Below, piece after piece: positions 1 to 9,219 of a DNA stretch of 46,638 nucleotides. Position numbers and translations under genes: made by a program. Below the pieces are notes generated by a model that ran no database searches, had not been told where the DNA came from, and saw only the letters and a list, made by a program, of their open reading frames with translations. The stretch is from CALEUX01 sp037439945 (lineage in GTDB: Bacteria > Bacteroidota > Bacteroidia > Bacteroidales > Marinilabiliaceae): contig JBBIVA010000009.1 in NCBI GenBank assembly GCA_037439945.1, positions 1 through 46,638 on the forward strand. The letters run 5' to 3'. Each line of letters opens with the position of its first letter. The stretch's first letter is position 1.

Positions 1-238
1 ATCTGATAATCAGTAGCACCTTTTTAAAGCGTTCACATCGCGCACAAAACAGGAAATTGTGTGCATTTAGGGATGGTTGAAAAGTGGGTAACTAGCCCGC
101 CTTGAAAAAATGACGTTAAGTAATTGGTGTGGTTTGCTTTTAAAAAGGCCACGGGGCAAGTTATGTTAATTATTGGCGGGGTTTAGTCAAAAAAGTCCAT
201 TTTTAGTCATTTTTGGGCAGCAGAGGCCTTTTTTGTTT

Positions 239-264
239 ACTTTTTGGTGCTAAAGCCAAAAAGT
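239..264. repeat. Short inverted repeat (9-bp arms)
   Basis: ACTTTTTGG (239-247) is followed after 8 bases by its reverse complement CCAAAAAGT (256-264). It is followed directly by a GC-rich patch that is itself bracketed by TTTGTG and CACAAA. It has no U-tract and does not follow a gene, so a terminator role is not supported. It could be a fragment of a dispersed intergenic repeat. Confidence 0.4.
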
Positions 265-563
265 TTGTGCCGGCGCGGCTCGCCCACAAAATAATGTAAA
301 AACAGGTTTTTTGCTTTTTTCTGCAGGCACTAATTAACAATATTATTATAAAACGAACATGTTTGCAAATAACGAAAACCCAATGGAGGCAAAAACAGGC
401 TGGGCCAAAATGAGTTATGTGAGTTCCCCCGATAAATAGGAAAAGGCAACCAGGGCTTATTGTAAAAATTATTTACGGATGAAATATAACTATTTAAATA
501 CAAATGGAGATGTAGGGCTGAATTAATCAATCAGGATATTCGTGATTTTGGGTTAAAAATTTA

Positions 564-571
564 TATCTTTG
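564..571 (+). promoter_or_regulatory. Candidate -7 promoter box for trxA
   Basis: TATCTTTG matches the Bacteroidetes primary-sigma -7 consensus TAnnTTTG exactly and lies about 110 bases upstream of the trxA start. A good -33 TTG/TTTG at the expected 19-21 base spacing is not present; the nearest TTTG (547-550) is only 13 bases away. The call rests on the -7 box alone. Confidence 0.35.
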
Positions 572-681
572 AACAAGAGGTACGTATTAAACGTTAAAAA
601 GATATAATCGCAATTCAGGTTTTTGCATTAATATTTCAAAGGGAAATTAACCTAATTATAGTATCAGTAAACTTTATAACT

Positions 682-999
682 ATGACAATTGAAGTAACGG
701 ATTCCAATTTTGATGAATTGGTATTAAATTCAGAAAAGCCCGTACTGGTTGATTTTTGGGCCGAATGGTGCGGCCCATGCAGGATGGTAGCTCCTATAGT
801 GGCAGAGCTGTCTGTAGATTACAAGGAAAAAGCTGTAATTGCTAAAATGGATGTTGATAGTAATCCAGGTACCTCGGTAAAATATGGCATTAGGAATATT
901 CCCACCATTTTATTTTTTAAAAAGGGGGAAGTAGTTGACAAACAAGTTGGTGCTGTACCTAAAACTATTCTTGCATCAAAACTTGATTCAATTTTATAA
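682..999 (+). CDS. trxA: Thioredoxin
   Basis: This is a 105-residue cytoplasmic thioredoxin, the family's usual length. It reduces protein disulfides with electrons from thioredoxin reductase. The active site WCGPC is intact with Cys30 and Cys33, preceded by the conserved DFWAEW segment, and the cis-proline that packs against the active site is Pro74 in NIPT. The start is an ATG with no in-frame alternative upstream that fits the family. It stands alone, followed by a hairpin shared with the convergent nucleoside transporter gene. There is no signal peptide. Identification is secure; it could be one of several thioredoxin paralogues in the genome. Confidence 0.95.
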   Translation: MTIEVTDSNFDELVLNSEKPVLVDFWAEWCGPCRMVAPIVAELSVDYKEKAVIAKMDVDSNPGTSVKYGIRNIPTILFFKKGEVVDKQVGAVPKTILASKLDSIL

Positions 1000-1016
1000 G
1001 GGGTAATATCAGAATA

Positions 1017-1052
1017 AAAAAAGGGGCCTTTAAAAAACGGCCTCTTTTTTTT
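1017..1052. terminator. Bidirectional intrinsic terminator between trxA and the nucleoside transporter gene
   Basis: A-rich/GGGGCC (1017-1028) pairs with GGCC/T-rich (1039-1050) as a 12-bp stem with one G-U wobble and a 10-base loop. The arms begin and end in runs of A and T, so the hairpin has a U-tract in both directions. It lies 17 bases after the trxA stop and 8 bases beyond the stop of the convergent gene. Confidence 0.8.
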
Positions 1053-1060
1053 CATCTGCG

Positions 1061-2470
1061 CTATCCTAAGATAGTTCCGATTATAGTTGCAGATAAAAGT
1101 GATGCCAACGTTCCGGCTAGTAATGCTTTAAATCCAAGTTGTGATAGTAAAATACGTTTACCCGGAGCAAGTGATCCAATGCCTCCTATTTGTATCCCAA
1201 TTGAAGCAAAATTGGCAAACCCACAAAGTATATAAGTGGCCATTACCACCGACTTATCCTGAAAAAATGCTCCGGCTTGTTTAAGATCACCCAGGCTAAC
1301 ATATCCAATAAATTCTGTCATTATTATTTTTTCTCCCAGCACACGTCCCACAAGGTCAATATCCTGGCTGTGTACTCCTAAAACCCACATTAAAGGGGCA
1401 AAAATATATCCCAATAAAAACTGTAACGACAATTCATTATAATCACCGTTGGTAAAATCTGAAATTACACCATTTAACCCACTCCAATAACCAACTTTTA
1501 AAAAAATAAAATTTATCATAGCTATAAATGCTATAAAAACCAACAACATACCAGCCACGTTTACCGCAAGCCTTACTCCTTCGGTTGTACCATTTGATAT
1601 TGCATCAAGAACATTTTTCCCAATTTTATCTTTGCTAACGTCAACTTCCTGAGATATCGGTTCTGTTTGGGGTAGGAGTATTTTGGCAACCACAACCACT
1701 CCCGGAGCAGCCATAATTGATGCTGCAAGCAAATGCTTGGCATAAATAAGTTCCTGGGCAGGATCGCCTCCACCCAAAACTTTTATATATACCGCCAGAA
1801 CACCTCCCGCAAGAGTTGCCATGCCCCCTGCCATCACCAACAGCATTTCAGATCTGTTCATCTTTTCAAGGTAGGCCTTAATCATAAGGGGCGATTCGGT
1901 TTGCCCCAAAAAAATGTTACCTGCTACGGATAAACTTTCGGCTCCTGAAAGCCTGAGTAATTTGGTCATTCCTAATGCCAGCCAGTAAACAATTTTTTGA
2001 ATAATCCCAAAATAAAACAACACACTTGTTATGGCTGAAAAAAATATTATTGTAGGTAATATTATTATGGCAAAATTTAAAAGTGGCGGTTCTATTACAT
2101 TCGCTCCAAAACTCTTAAATAAAAACTGAGTTCCGGCTTCGGTAAATCCAAGAATTTTTACAAATCCGCGCCCCACAAAATCAAATACTACCTGAACAAA
2201 AGGTATATAAAGAATCCCCAAGGCAAGTAATATCTGTAGTCCTAAACCTGTAGCAACAACTTTCCAGGAAATGGCCCTGCGGTTTGAACTTAATACCCAG
2301 GCAATCCCTAAAATAACAAGCATTCCCAATAATCCTTTCAACAAACCAATAAAGGTAAAAGTGGATGATGCCGGCACCACTAATATCGAAATAAAAGAAA
2401 CCGGCTGGGCGCCGGCCATCTGTGACCCTGCCACTAGCAGTATGGTTAAAATTGATAAAATTTTATTCAC
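1061..2470 (-). CDS. Concentrative nucleoside transporter (CNT/NupC family)
   Basis: This is a polytopic inner-membrane protein of the CNT family, which couples nucleoside uptake to a sodium or proton gradient. The family signature is clear: GNIFLGQTESPLMIKAYL followed by MNRSEMLLVMAGGMATLAGGVLAVYI, and a C-terminal half rich in Gly and hydrophobic residues ending in a YILCGFANFASIGIQIGG-like segment. The open frame extends upstream to a TTG at 2560 (499 aa), but that extension looks unconserved and lacks hydrophobic segments; I chose the GTG at 2470, which gives 469 aa beginning with a signal-like hydrophobic stretch. It lies downstream of the bifunctional nuclease gene on the same strand and may be cotranscribed. 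Sodium versus proton coupling and substrate range cannot be told from the sequence. Confidence 0.85.
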   Translation of the reverse strand: MNKILSILTILLVAGSQMAGAQPVSFISILVVPASSTFTFIGLLKGLLGMLVILGIAWVLSSNRRAISWKVVATGLGLQILLALGILYIPFVQVVFDFVGRGFVKILGFTEAGTQFLFKSFGANVIEPPLLNFAIIILPTIIFFSAITSVLFYFGIIQKIVYWLALGMTKLLRLSGAESLSVAGNIFLGQTESPLMIKAYLEKMNRSEMLLVMAGGMATLAGGVLAVYIKVLGGGDPAQELIYAKHLLAASIMAAPGVVVVAKILLPQTEPISQEVDVSKDKIGKNVLDAISNGTTEGVRLAVNVAGMLLVFIAFIAMINFIFLKVGYWSGLNGVISDFTNGDYNELSLQFLLGYIFAPLMWVLGVHSQDIDLVGRVLGEKIIMTEFIGYVSLGDLKQAGAFFQDKSVVMATYILCGFANFASIGIQIGGIGSLAPGKRILLSQLGFKALLAGTLASLLSATIIGTILG

Positions 2471-2586
2471 CCCATTAAATTTATTTATATCCTTAAACTC
2501 CTGTAGGTTGAATAAGGAGCCACTAAAGCTTCTCCTGCATTTAGTTTCAACCTTATGCAACTTATTTCAGATAATATCCTGTTTAG

Positions 2587-3189
2587 TCAGGAAGTTGTGT
2601 CCTGGTTTTCCTTTTTCTTAATTTCATCCCTTATCTCTGAAGCCTTTTCGTAGTTTTCGGCTTCAATGGCATCTTCAAGCATTTTTTTTAGCTCTTCAAT
2701 ACTTTTTGATGTTAAAGTTTTGGTGGTCCTGTTTTTCTTAACCTGGCCTTCACTTTTATCTTTTGTTTCACCAAAATCCAAAACTATACCTGCCTTGGAA
2801 ATAATTTCTTCATAAGTAAAAATCGGGCAATTAAAACGCAGCGCCAAAGCAACGGCATCTGAAGTACGGGAGTCTATCCTGACAACCTCATTATTTTTAA
2901 AACAAACCAGTTCGGAATAAAATATCCCCTCATCAAGTTTATATATAATAACTTCAAGTAAATCGATGGTAAAAGCACGGGCAAAATTTAAAAACAGATC
3001 ATGTGTTAACGGCCGGGGTGGTTCCAAACCCTCAAGTTTAATTGCAATTGATTGAGCTTCAACTCCCCCTATTATGATGGGAATCCTTCTTTCCCCTCCC
3101 TCCTCAGCTAAAACTAAAGCATAAGCACCAGACTGAGTTTGTGAATATGATAACCCAAGGATATTAAGCTTTATCTTTTTTTTGTTCAC
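2587..3189 (-). CDS. Bifunctional nuclease (DUF151) with C-terminal UVR domain
   Basis: This 200-residue cytoplasmic protein has two parts. Residues about 1-135 match the BFN/DUF151 family (GAYALVLAEEGGERRIPIIIGGVEAQSIAI, then RTSDAVALALRFNCPIFTYEEI). Residues about 160-195 form a UVR motif (SIEELKKMLEDAIEAENYEKASEIRDEI), the coiled hairpin used for protein contact in UvrB/UvrC. The two-domain layout is usual in Bacteroidetes. DUF151 relatives in plants have nuclease activity on RNA and DNA; the bacterial role is poorly established. The start is a GTG. The gene sits just upstream of the nucleoside transporter, which would fit a link between nucleic-acid breakdown and nucleoside uptake, but that is only an inference from position. 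Confidence 0.85.
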   Translation of the reverse strand: MNKKKIKLNILGLSYSQTQSGAYALVLAEEGGERRIPIIIGGVEAQSIAIKLEGLEPPRPLTHDLFLNFARAFTIDLLEVIIYKLDEGIFYSELVCFKNNEVVRIDSRTSDAVALALRFNCPIFTYEEIISKAGIVLDFGETKDKSEGQVKKNRTTKTLTSKSIEELKKMLEDAIEAENYEKASEIRDEIKKKENQDTTS

Positions 3190-3404
3190 TCTTATACTAT
3201 TTAAGCATTAAAACACAAATTCCGGCTAATTAGGTTCAGGTTCATTAGCAAATCAATAATGAATTCCTAAATTAAAGTAACATATCTGAATTCAGCAACT
3301 ATATTTCAATAATTTGTAAAATGCGCATTGCCTTATTGGTTGATAATTATAATTTATTCAACTTTTAAGTTTAAACAAATATATAAATTTGTTTTAATAA
3401 CTGA

Positions 3405-4361
3405 CTATTTTTTACTCCTCAAAAGAAAAAGCCCTGATACTGAAGGCAGGGCAAGATTAAAAAACCATAATATAAATATAGAGGTAATAATAGCAAGGTA
3501 ACTGCTGCCTGATATACCAAACACAAAAAGTCCGATTGAACTTCTTACTCCAATATCAGCCAAAGCTATGGTAGGTACAAATGTTATTAATGTAAAATAT
3601 AGGGGAATGAGCCATATTTCATAATATGAATTAATTATACCAAAAAAATCAAGTATAAGCCATAATTGAAATGAATACATTAAATACCTTGAAACAGTTA
3701 CCAAAAAAACTTTTAAGATAAGAACCAAACCCAGCTTATTCAGGATTTGAAAGTGTAAACTTATTCGTTTAAATAGCGGGTTGTTCCATATAACCCTTAT
3801 AATACGAATTAAACCCAAAACAATTAAACCAACAACAACCGGAATAATAAAGCCATATTTAAGAATCCCCTTACCAATAGAAAAAAAAAGAGAAGTATTT
3901 AATACGTTAAATTTTTCAAGAAATAACATTGATATTATGCCCGCAAAAACAATTACCAGGTTCTGAATTAAACTTCCTGCAAAAGATAACAAAACACCTT
4001 TTGTGCGATTTCCTTTCCCTATTAACAATGCCTTGCCCAAAGGCTCGCCTGCCCGTGCCGGGGTTACCATTCCAAGCTGAAGCCCGCTAATAACCTGCAA
4101 GAATGACCCTGTAAATTTTTGGGGGTTAAAAGTACTTGTTAACAACTGCCATTTAAAAGATTCAAGTGAAAGGTTTAAAAATGATAGTAATAATTGAATT
4201 AAAAGTAAAAAAACAAATGCAACTTTTTGGTTAGCAAGTTGATTTAAAAAAACCTGCCAGTCTTGAAACTGCAGTATTTTATTTATAATATAAACCAGCG
4301 CAACTATTGAAACAGCTACCTGAATAACAAGAACATAATTTTTGGGAAATCTAAATATCAT
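3405..4361 (-). CDS. UPF0104 / LPG-synthase-type transmembrane protein (downstream paralogue)
   Basis: This 318-residue integral membrane protein has the flippase-like fold of the lysylphosphatidylglycerol synthase transmembrane region family. The typical pattern is visible: an N-terminal hydrophobic segment, the SFKWQLL motif after the second one, then GMVTPARAGEPLGKALLI, a variant of the family's G..tPgraGE motif. There is no soluble aminoacyl-transferase domain, so it cannot be a complete lysyl-lipid synthase. Its ATG overlaps the stop of the upstream paralogue by 4 bases, so the pair is almost certainly translationally coupled. Members of this family have been linked to lipid or polyprenyl-lipid movement across membranes; the substrate here is unknown. 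Confidence 0.75.
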   Translation of the reverse strand: MIFRFPKNYVLVIQVAVSIVALVYIINKILQFQDWQVFLNQLANQKVAFVFLLLIQLLLSFLNLSLESFKWQLLTSTFNPQKFTGSFLQVISGLQLGMVTPARAGEPLGKALLIGKGNRTKGVLLSFAGSLIQNLVIVFAGIISMLFLEKFNVLNTSLFFSIGKGILKYGFIIPVVVGLIVLGLIRIIRVIWNNPLFKRISLHFQILNKLGLVLILKVFLVTVSRYLMYSFQLWLILDFFGIINSYYEIWLIPLYFTLITFVPTIALADIGVRSSIGLFVFGISGSSYLAIITSIFILWFFNLALPSVSGLFLLRSKK

Positions 4362-5341
4362 GTACTTATTTTATTCAAAAACGGTAAAACCAACAATGAA
4401 ACCAAACCTGCAATAACAATCATTGCATTTAATGCCCCGTGCACAATAAGGGCAAAAATACCTGCTTCACCGGCTGGTATGCCATAAGCAATTAAGGCAG
4501 TTATTACCATAAAATGCCACGGGCCAACTCCCCCCTGAACCGGGGCAACCATACCAAGGGTTCCGAAAACAAAAACCGAAAAACCTGCCATAGGGGTTAA
4601 ATGCCCGGTAAACGGAAAAGCAAAAAAACAAACATACATCATCAGAAAATAAAGCAGAAAAATTATAAGGGAATGAAAAATAAACCATCCCTTTTTCTCA
4701 ACATTTTTAAATGATAAAAAACCCTCCCGGAATTTACTCCATAACCCTGAAATCCTGTAAAAAAACCTACTCGACTTAATTTTATTTTTAAAAAGCCAAA
4801 AAGATGCACCAATAAAAAATAATACAATATATGGAATGGGGGTTAAAAAAGAATTTTGCAGGCCGCTTAGGTCAACTGACTGTATAAAAAAACCATTAAC
4901 AAACTCAAAATGAAAAATAAACAAAATTAATAATGATATTAATAATGATACTATATCTAAAAAACGTTCGGCAATTACAGTTCCTATCAATCCGGAAAAA
5001 GATAATTTCCCGTATTTGCTCATAATGGCACATCTTGAAACTTCTCCCATTCTTGGAATTGCCAAATTAGCAAGGTAACCAATCATAACCGATAAAAATG
5101 TGTTCACAAATCCCGGCCTCCCGCCAAGTGGTACTATCAGCATTTGCCAACGAATTGTTCGACTAACATGGCTTAGCAACCCTATTAGCAATGAAGCAAA
5201 AATCCACCAAAAATTAACATCAAACACTAATACCTGCCTGAGTTTGTCCCAATCCTGATCGCGGTATAACCACCAAATAATACCTAAACCTGAGCCCAGG
5301 AACAACAAAAACCTGGCATACTTAAAAAACTTAGTTTCCAA
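4358..5341 (-). CDS. UPF0104 / LPG-synthase-type transmembrane protein (upstream paralogue)
   Basis: This 327-residue polytopic membrane protein belongs to the same family as its downstream neighbour. Family motifs are SRTIRWQMLIVPLGGRP, then GYLANLAIPRMGEVSRCAIMSKYGK, and near the C-terminus PVQGGVGPWHFMVITALIAYGIP. The best start is a TTG at 5341; no ATG lies near the expected N-terminus. It is divergent from rsmA, with 148 bases between them. The two proteins together are about the size of two copies of the transmembrane module and may form a heteromer, which is an inference from the 4-base overlap. No soluble catalytic domain is present, and the transported lipid is unknown. Confidence 0.78.
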   Translation of the reverse strand: METKFFKYARFLLFLGSGLGIIWWLYRDQDWDKLRQVLVFDVNFWWIFASLLIGLLSHVSRTIRWQMLIVPLGGRPGFVNTFLSVMIGYLANLAIPRMGEVSRCAIMSKYGKLSFSGLIGTVIAERFLDIVSLLISLLILFIFHFEFVNGFFIQSVDLSGLQNSFLTPIPYIVLFFIGASFWLFKNKIKSSRFFYRISGLWSKFREGFLSFKNVEKKGWFIFHSLIIFLLYFLMMYVCFFAFPFTGHLTPMAGFSVFVFGTLGMVAPVQGGVGPWHFMVITALIAYGIPAGEAGIFALIVHGALNAMIVIAGLVSLLVLPFLNKIST

Positions 5342-5489
5342 ATCCTATTATTTTAATTTTATATAACCTGAGTACAATAAAGGTTTAAATAAATAGTCTT
5401 AACTTTGTCGTGCCCATTTGATACAATGTTACAAAATGTATTTTTCAAGTACAAAGGTAAATTTTATAAGGAAATAGCTAAAGTTATGG

Positions 5490-6278
5490 ATGAATATGAG
5501 AGTAAGGGCCAAGAAATATTTGGGGCAGCATTTCCTCAACGACCTGAGTATTGCCCGCCGTATTGTTGATAGTTTAATTACACCTCCTGACCAGGTTATT
5601 GAAGTGGGGCCTGGCATGGGAGTACTTACACGTTTCCTTATTGAACGGGATGACATTAACCTCCACCTTGTTGAAATTGATACCGAATCTGTAGAATATC
5701 TTAATAAGCATTATCCCCAGATTAAAGACCGTTTAATTGAAAAAGATTTTCTAAAGATTAACCTTGAAGAGATTTTTAATGGGCCATTTTCAATAATTGG
5801 TAATTTTCCTTATAACATTTCAAGCCAGATTTTTTTTAAGGCATTTCATAACCGACACCTTGTAAAATCGGTTACTGGCATGGTTCAAAGGGAAGTGGGC
5901 AGAAGAATTGCTTCAGGGCCTGGATCAAAGGAGTATGGAATTTTAAGTGTTCTGCTTCAATCTTTTTATACCATTGAATACCTTTTTACTGTTGATGAAA
6001 ATGTTTTTACCCCCCCCCCAAAAGTAAAATCAGGGGTTATAAGATTAACACGCAACCAGGTAAATGAGCTTCCATGTAATGAAAAACTCTTTATACAAGT
6101 AGTAAAAGCTGCATTCAATCAACGCCGGAAAACTTTAAGAAATAGTCTTAGTAAAATAAATTTTAATCATGAAGCAATAAAGCATTTACCCCTATTTGGT
6201 TTGCGCCCCGAACAACTTTCGGTAGCTGAGTTCCAAAACCTGGCTTCCTTAATTGAGGCCCATCAGGTAATTGAATAA
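5490..6278 (+). CDS. rsmA: 16S rRNA (adenine-N6,N6)-dimethyltransferase RsmA/KsgA
   Basis: This 262-residue enzyme dimethylates two adjacent adenines in the loop of helix 45 of 16S rRNA during late small-subunit assembly, using S-adenosylmethionine. The sequence shows all landmarks: KKYLGQHFLND at the N-terminus, the SAM-binding loop EVGPGMGVLT, an acidic strand end LVEIDTE, and the catalytic motif GNFPYNISSQI. The small C-terminal domain contains FNQRRKTLRNSL. The length is normal. The chosen ATG gives MNMRVRAKKYLGQHF; the second Met is also possible. mgtE follows after 32 bases and is likely cotranscribed, a frequent pairing in Bacteroidetes. Confidence is high. Confidence 0.95.
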   Translation: MNMRVRAKKYLGQHFLNDLSIARRIVDSLITPPDQVIEVGPGMGVLTRFLIERDDINLHLVEIDTESVEYLNKHYPQIKDRLIEKDFLKINLEEIFNGPFSIIGNFPYNISSQIFFKAFHNRHLVKSVTGMVQREVGRRIASGPGSKEYGILSVLLQSFYTIEYLFTVDENVFTPPPKVKSGVIRLTRNQVNELPCNEKLFIQVVKAAFNQRRKTLRNSLSKINFNHEAIKHLPLFGLRPEQLSVAEFQNLASLIEAHQVIE

Positions 6279-6310
6279 ATCTCTTTGTTTAATATAATAA
6301 TATTCGGGTA

Positions 6311-7678
6311 ATGGCAAATTTCGAACTAACCAGAGAGTACATTGACCAACTTGTTGTTTTAATCGATGAAAAAGACGAGAAAGCCCTGGTTGATATCCTT
6401 GATGATTTACACCCTGCAGATATTGCCGAAATATACGGGGAATTAAGCATTGAGGAGGCTAAGTACCTATACTTTTTACTTGATGATGACACAGCTGCCG
6501 ATGTTCTGATAGAATTGGAAGAAGATGATAGACTCCGGTTTCTAAAAGCTTTACCAAGTGAAGTAATTGCCAAACGATTTATTAACAGGATGGATTCCGA
6601 TGACGCTGCTGATGTATTGGCTGAATTGGATGAAGACAGACAGCAGGAAGTGCTATCATATCTTGAGGACATTCGAATGGCCGGGGATATTGTTGACCTG
6701 CTTAACTACGATGAGAACACTGCAGGGGGATTGATGGCCAAGGAGTTGATAAAAGTAAAGGAATCGTGGACCATTATAACCTGCCTTAGAAGTATGCGAC
6801 GTCAGGCCGAAAACGTTGATGAAGTATATTATGTTTATGTGGTTGATAATGATGGCGTTCTTAAGGGCACCCTGTCACTAAAAAAAATGCTCCTTAGCTC
6901 AACAGATACGCTGGTAAAAGATATTTACGACCCCAATATAATTTCAGTAAGAGTTGATGTGCCTTCTGAGGAAGTGGCAAACATAATGGAAAAGTATGAC
7001 CTTGTTGTTTTGCCGGTAGTTGATGCTATGGGGCGATTATTTGGCCGCATAACAATCGATGATGTAGTAGACGTTATGCGCGAAGAGGCCGGGAAAGATT
7101 ACCAGTTGGCATCGGGTATCACAGATGACGTAGAGGCATCGGATAATATATGGAAATTAACCCGTGCACGAATACCCTGGCTGTTTATAGGGCTTGTTGG
7201 CGGGCTTTTTGGCTCACGTGTTATAGGCCTTTTTGAAGGAAACATTGCAACTTATCCTCAAATGGTATTTTTCATGCCATTAATTGGAGCCATGGGCGGA
7301 AATGTCGGAATACAGTCGTCAGCCATCGTTGTGCAATCGCTGGCAAGTGGTGGAATTGGTTTGGAGTCAGATTTTCGTAAATTATTGAAAGAATTATCAG
7401 TGGCCCTGTTAAATGCAACAGCCTTATCGGTGCTGGTATTTCTATACAATTTCTTAATAGGGTCAAGCCAGGCCCTTACAATTACCGTTTCTGCGGCATT
7501 GTTTTCGGTAGTGATATTTGCCTCGTTGTTTGGTACATTTTTACCCCTATTGCTGCACCGCATAAATATTGACCCGGCAGTGGCCACAGGGCCGTTTATA
7601 ACTACCCTTAATGACATTTCGGGGATGTTTGCTTATTTAACCCTGGGAGCATACTTTTTTAAAATTTTTGTAGGCTAA
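6311..7678 (+). CDS. mgtE: Magnesium transporter MgtE
   Basis: This is a 455-residue magnesium channel of the MgtE family in the inner membrane. Domain order is complete: an acidic helical N domain (about residues 1-130, with LHPADIAEIYGEL and repeats of the DDAADVL type), two CBS domains (about 135-260, including VPSEEVANIMEKYDLVVLPVVDAMGRLFGRITIDDVVDV), and five C-terminal membrane segments beginning around ARIPWLFIGLVGG. The pore motif region GAMGGNVGIQSSAIVVQ is intact. In known members the N and CBS domains sense cytoplasmic Mg2+ and close the pore. It follows rsmA by 32 bases. Its stop codon overlaps that of the convergent glycosyltransferase gene by 3 bases, leaving no room for a terminator between the two. 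Confidence 0.95.
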   Translation: MANFELTREYIDQLVVLIDEKDEKALVDILDDLHPADIAEIYGELSIEEAKYLYFLLDDDTAADVLIELEEDDRLRFLKALPSEVIAKRFINRMDSDDAADVLAELDEDRQQEVLSYLEDIRMAGDIVDLLNYDENTAGGLMAKELIKVKESWTIITCLRSMRRQAENVDEVYYVYVVDNDGVLKGTLSLKKMLLSSTDTLVKDIYDPNIISVRVDVPSEEVANIMEKYDLVVLPVVDAMGRLFGRITIDDVVDVMREEAGKDYQLASGITDDVEASDNIWKLTRARIPWLFIGLVGGLFGSRVIGLFEGNIATYPQMVFFMPLIGAMGGNVGIQSSAIVVQSLASGGIGLESDFRKLLKELSVALLNATALSVLVFLYNFLIGSSQALTITVSAALFSVVIFASLFGTFLPLLLHRINIDPAVATGPFITTLNDISGMFAYLTLGAYFFKIFVG

Positions 7679-8718
7679 CGGGCAGGCATTAGAATTGCAC
7701 CTTCAAAAGGAAAATATTCAATGGTGTAATTACCTGCATCTTCCAAAATAAATTCAATTAATCTCCTGGTGATATCGGTATAATCAACTTTAACTATATG
7801 GTTGCCTCTAAGCCAGTTTCTAAAAGTTTCTGATTTTGATGCCCCCGTTAAACTTCTAATTACTGTTACTCCCATAGATTCAAGCATAGCCGCATTACAT
7901 TGTTGCTCGTATTGCCCTTTCATTGGAATTACACATAGCTTCTTTTTAAGAAAAAGAGCCTCGGCCGGAGTCTCAAAACCAGCATTACAAAACACCCCCT
8001 TTGAATTTATCATACTTATTGTAAACGCTTTTTTATTTACCGGCTGTATTTTTATATTATGGCAGGAATAGGGATTCTTTGAGTGTTTTGAAAAAACATC
8101 CCATTTAACATCAGGAAAACCTGACAAAAAGGTAATTATCCTTAAATCATCATAGGCAGGAAGGTAAACTGTGTAATGATCTCTAATACAGGGTTCAGAG
8201 TTCCTTATTTCGCTTCTTATTACCGGTGTAAAAATATTTCCGCCCAAATTTTTAAAATGAAATCCATATGATACTGAAACAGGGGCGTAATAATTCATTA
8301 TTAAAGCCACCAATGGATTTTTCCTTATAGGTTTGGGGGCATTTTTATGTAATACGGCCGCCTGGTGGCTCATTCCAATACACTTTTTCCCCCTAATTTT
8401 GCATGCCCAGGCTGAAACAGGTTCAAAATCGGAAAAAACAAGATCGTAGTTACTTACAGGTAAACTGGTAACTTCCTTTAAAAACACGGGTATAGAATTT
8501 GATTTCACAGTATTACGAAAATCAATACCTCCCTTTTTCCCGAAAACAAAGCCTAACCCATTTAATTTGTACTTAACAGGCCAGGGTAAAGAAATATCAC
8601 TTTGAGTTCCGCTTATCAAAATATCAACATCTGCAAATTGCTGAAGTACCGGTATAATTTCCTGTGCCCTAACAATATGACCATTCCCGGTTCCTTGTAT
8701 TGCATATAGGATTTTCAT
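7675..8718 (-). CDS. GT-B fold glycosyltransferase family protein
   Basis: This 347-residue protein begins MKILYAIQGTGNGHIVRAQEI, the N-terminal pattern of GT-B enzymes of the MurG/UDP-glucuronosyltransferase type, where the Gly-rich GTGNGH loop helps hold the acceptor or donor. A later segment, GVFCNAGFETPAEALFLKKKLCVIPMKGQYEQQCNA, is the typical nucleotide-sugar binding C-domain signature (GG.ET..EAL...P....~EQ..NA). No membrane segment is visible, so it probably works at the cytoplasmic face. It is monocistronic by context and convergent with mgtE. Substrate and product cannot be inferred; relatives are annotated only as glycosyltransferase family proteins. Confidence 0.8.
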   Translation of the reverse strand: MKILYAIQGTGNGHIVRAQEIIPVLQQFADVDILISGTQSDISLPWPVKYKLNGLGFVFGKKGGIDFRNTVKSNSIPVFLKEVTSLPVSNYDLVFSDFEPVSAWACKIRGKKCIGMSHQAAVLHKNAPKPIRKNPLVALIMNYYAPVSVSYGFHFKNLGGNIFTPVIRSEIRNSEPCIRDHYTVYLPAYDDLRIITFLSGFPDVKWDVFSKHSKNPYSCHNIKIQPVNKKAFTISMINSKGVFCNAGFETPAEALFLKKKLCVIPMKGQYEQQCNAAMLESMGVTVIRSLTGASKSETFRNWLRGNHIVKVDYTDITRRLIEFILEDAGNYTIEYFPFEGAILMPAR

Positions 8719-9219
8719 TATCGCTTTTAAATTTATTCATTAAAAAAATTATTGTATAAAGATTAAATGCCCGCCAATTAACCAATAAAATATTCCACAA
8801 CTCCTGAAAACCACTGACCGTTTTAGTTAAAACCTTTTTTAGTCCCATGGCGGGAAAAATAAACCTTAAATGCAATTGGAAAATAAAACTTGGTTTGTGA
8901 ACATTAACATCCAATTAACTATGCAATAATAGAAGTAAAGTATGAACTAATTTTAAAGTGAAGTAAAAGTTAATATTAAGAACTAATTTGTTATTAGCCA
9001 ATATCTTTAATTTAGAATATCAAAAATTACTATGGGTTAATTTTTGATTAACATTGCTTTATACTAAAATATCGATTAAGAAAAACAAAAAGAATTGCAC
9101 CATCAATTTCTTACCATTTTTGTTTTTCAAAATCGCGGCTGGCAGGTTTAACTTCTGATGGCTAATATGAGTTAAACTGAAACGGCTCAAATTATTCCAT
9201 TAATTCCTGCCTTGCGATT
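8719..9219. other. Intergenic stretch without a supported gene
   Basis: About 500 AT-rich bases lie between the glycosyltransferase start and the stop of the next minus-strand gene. A short inverted repeat GTTAAT/ATTAAC with a 5-base loop is present around 9035-9051. No RNA gene, terminator with a U-tract or credible ORF was seen; the 81-codon minus frame at 8669-8914 overlaps the glycosyltransferase start and looks spurious. Confidence 0.5.

Larger units (their letters stand above)
1..681. other. Gene-poor region upstream of trxA
   Basis: I see no convincing gene here. The only open frame of note (330-530, minus) has the composition of a chance ORF. The stretch contains a short inverted repeat at 239-264, a locally GC-rich patch around 268-293 and a promoter-like box at 564-571. 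The rest is AT-rich and without recognisable structure. Confidence 0.6.

Noticed and set aside
330..530. 66-codon minus-strand ORF upstream of trxA
   Set aside because: Composition is that of a chance frame, with no recognisable domain, no promoter and no partner gene.
8669..8914. 81-codon minus-strand ORF at the start of the glycosyltransferase gene
   Set aside because: It overlaps the confident glycosyltransferase start in another frame and has no recognisable sequence features.
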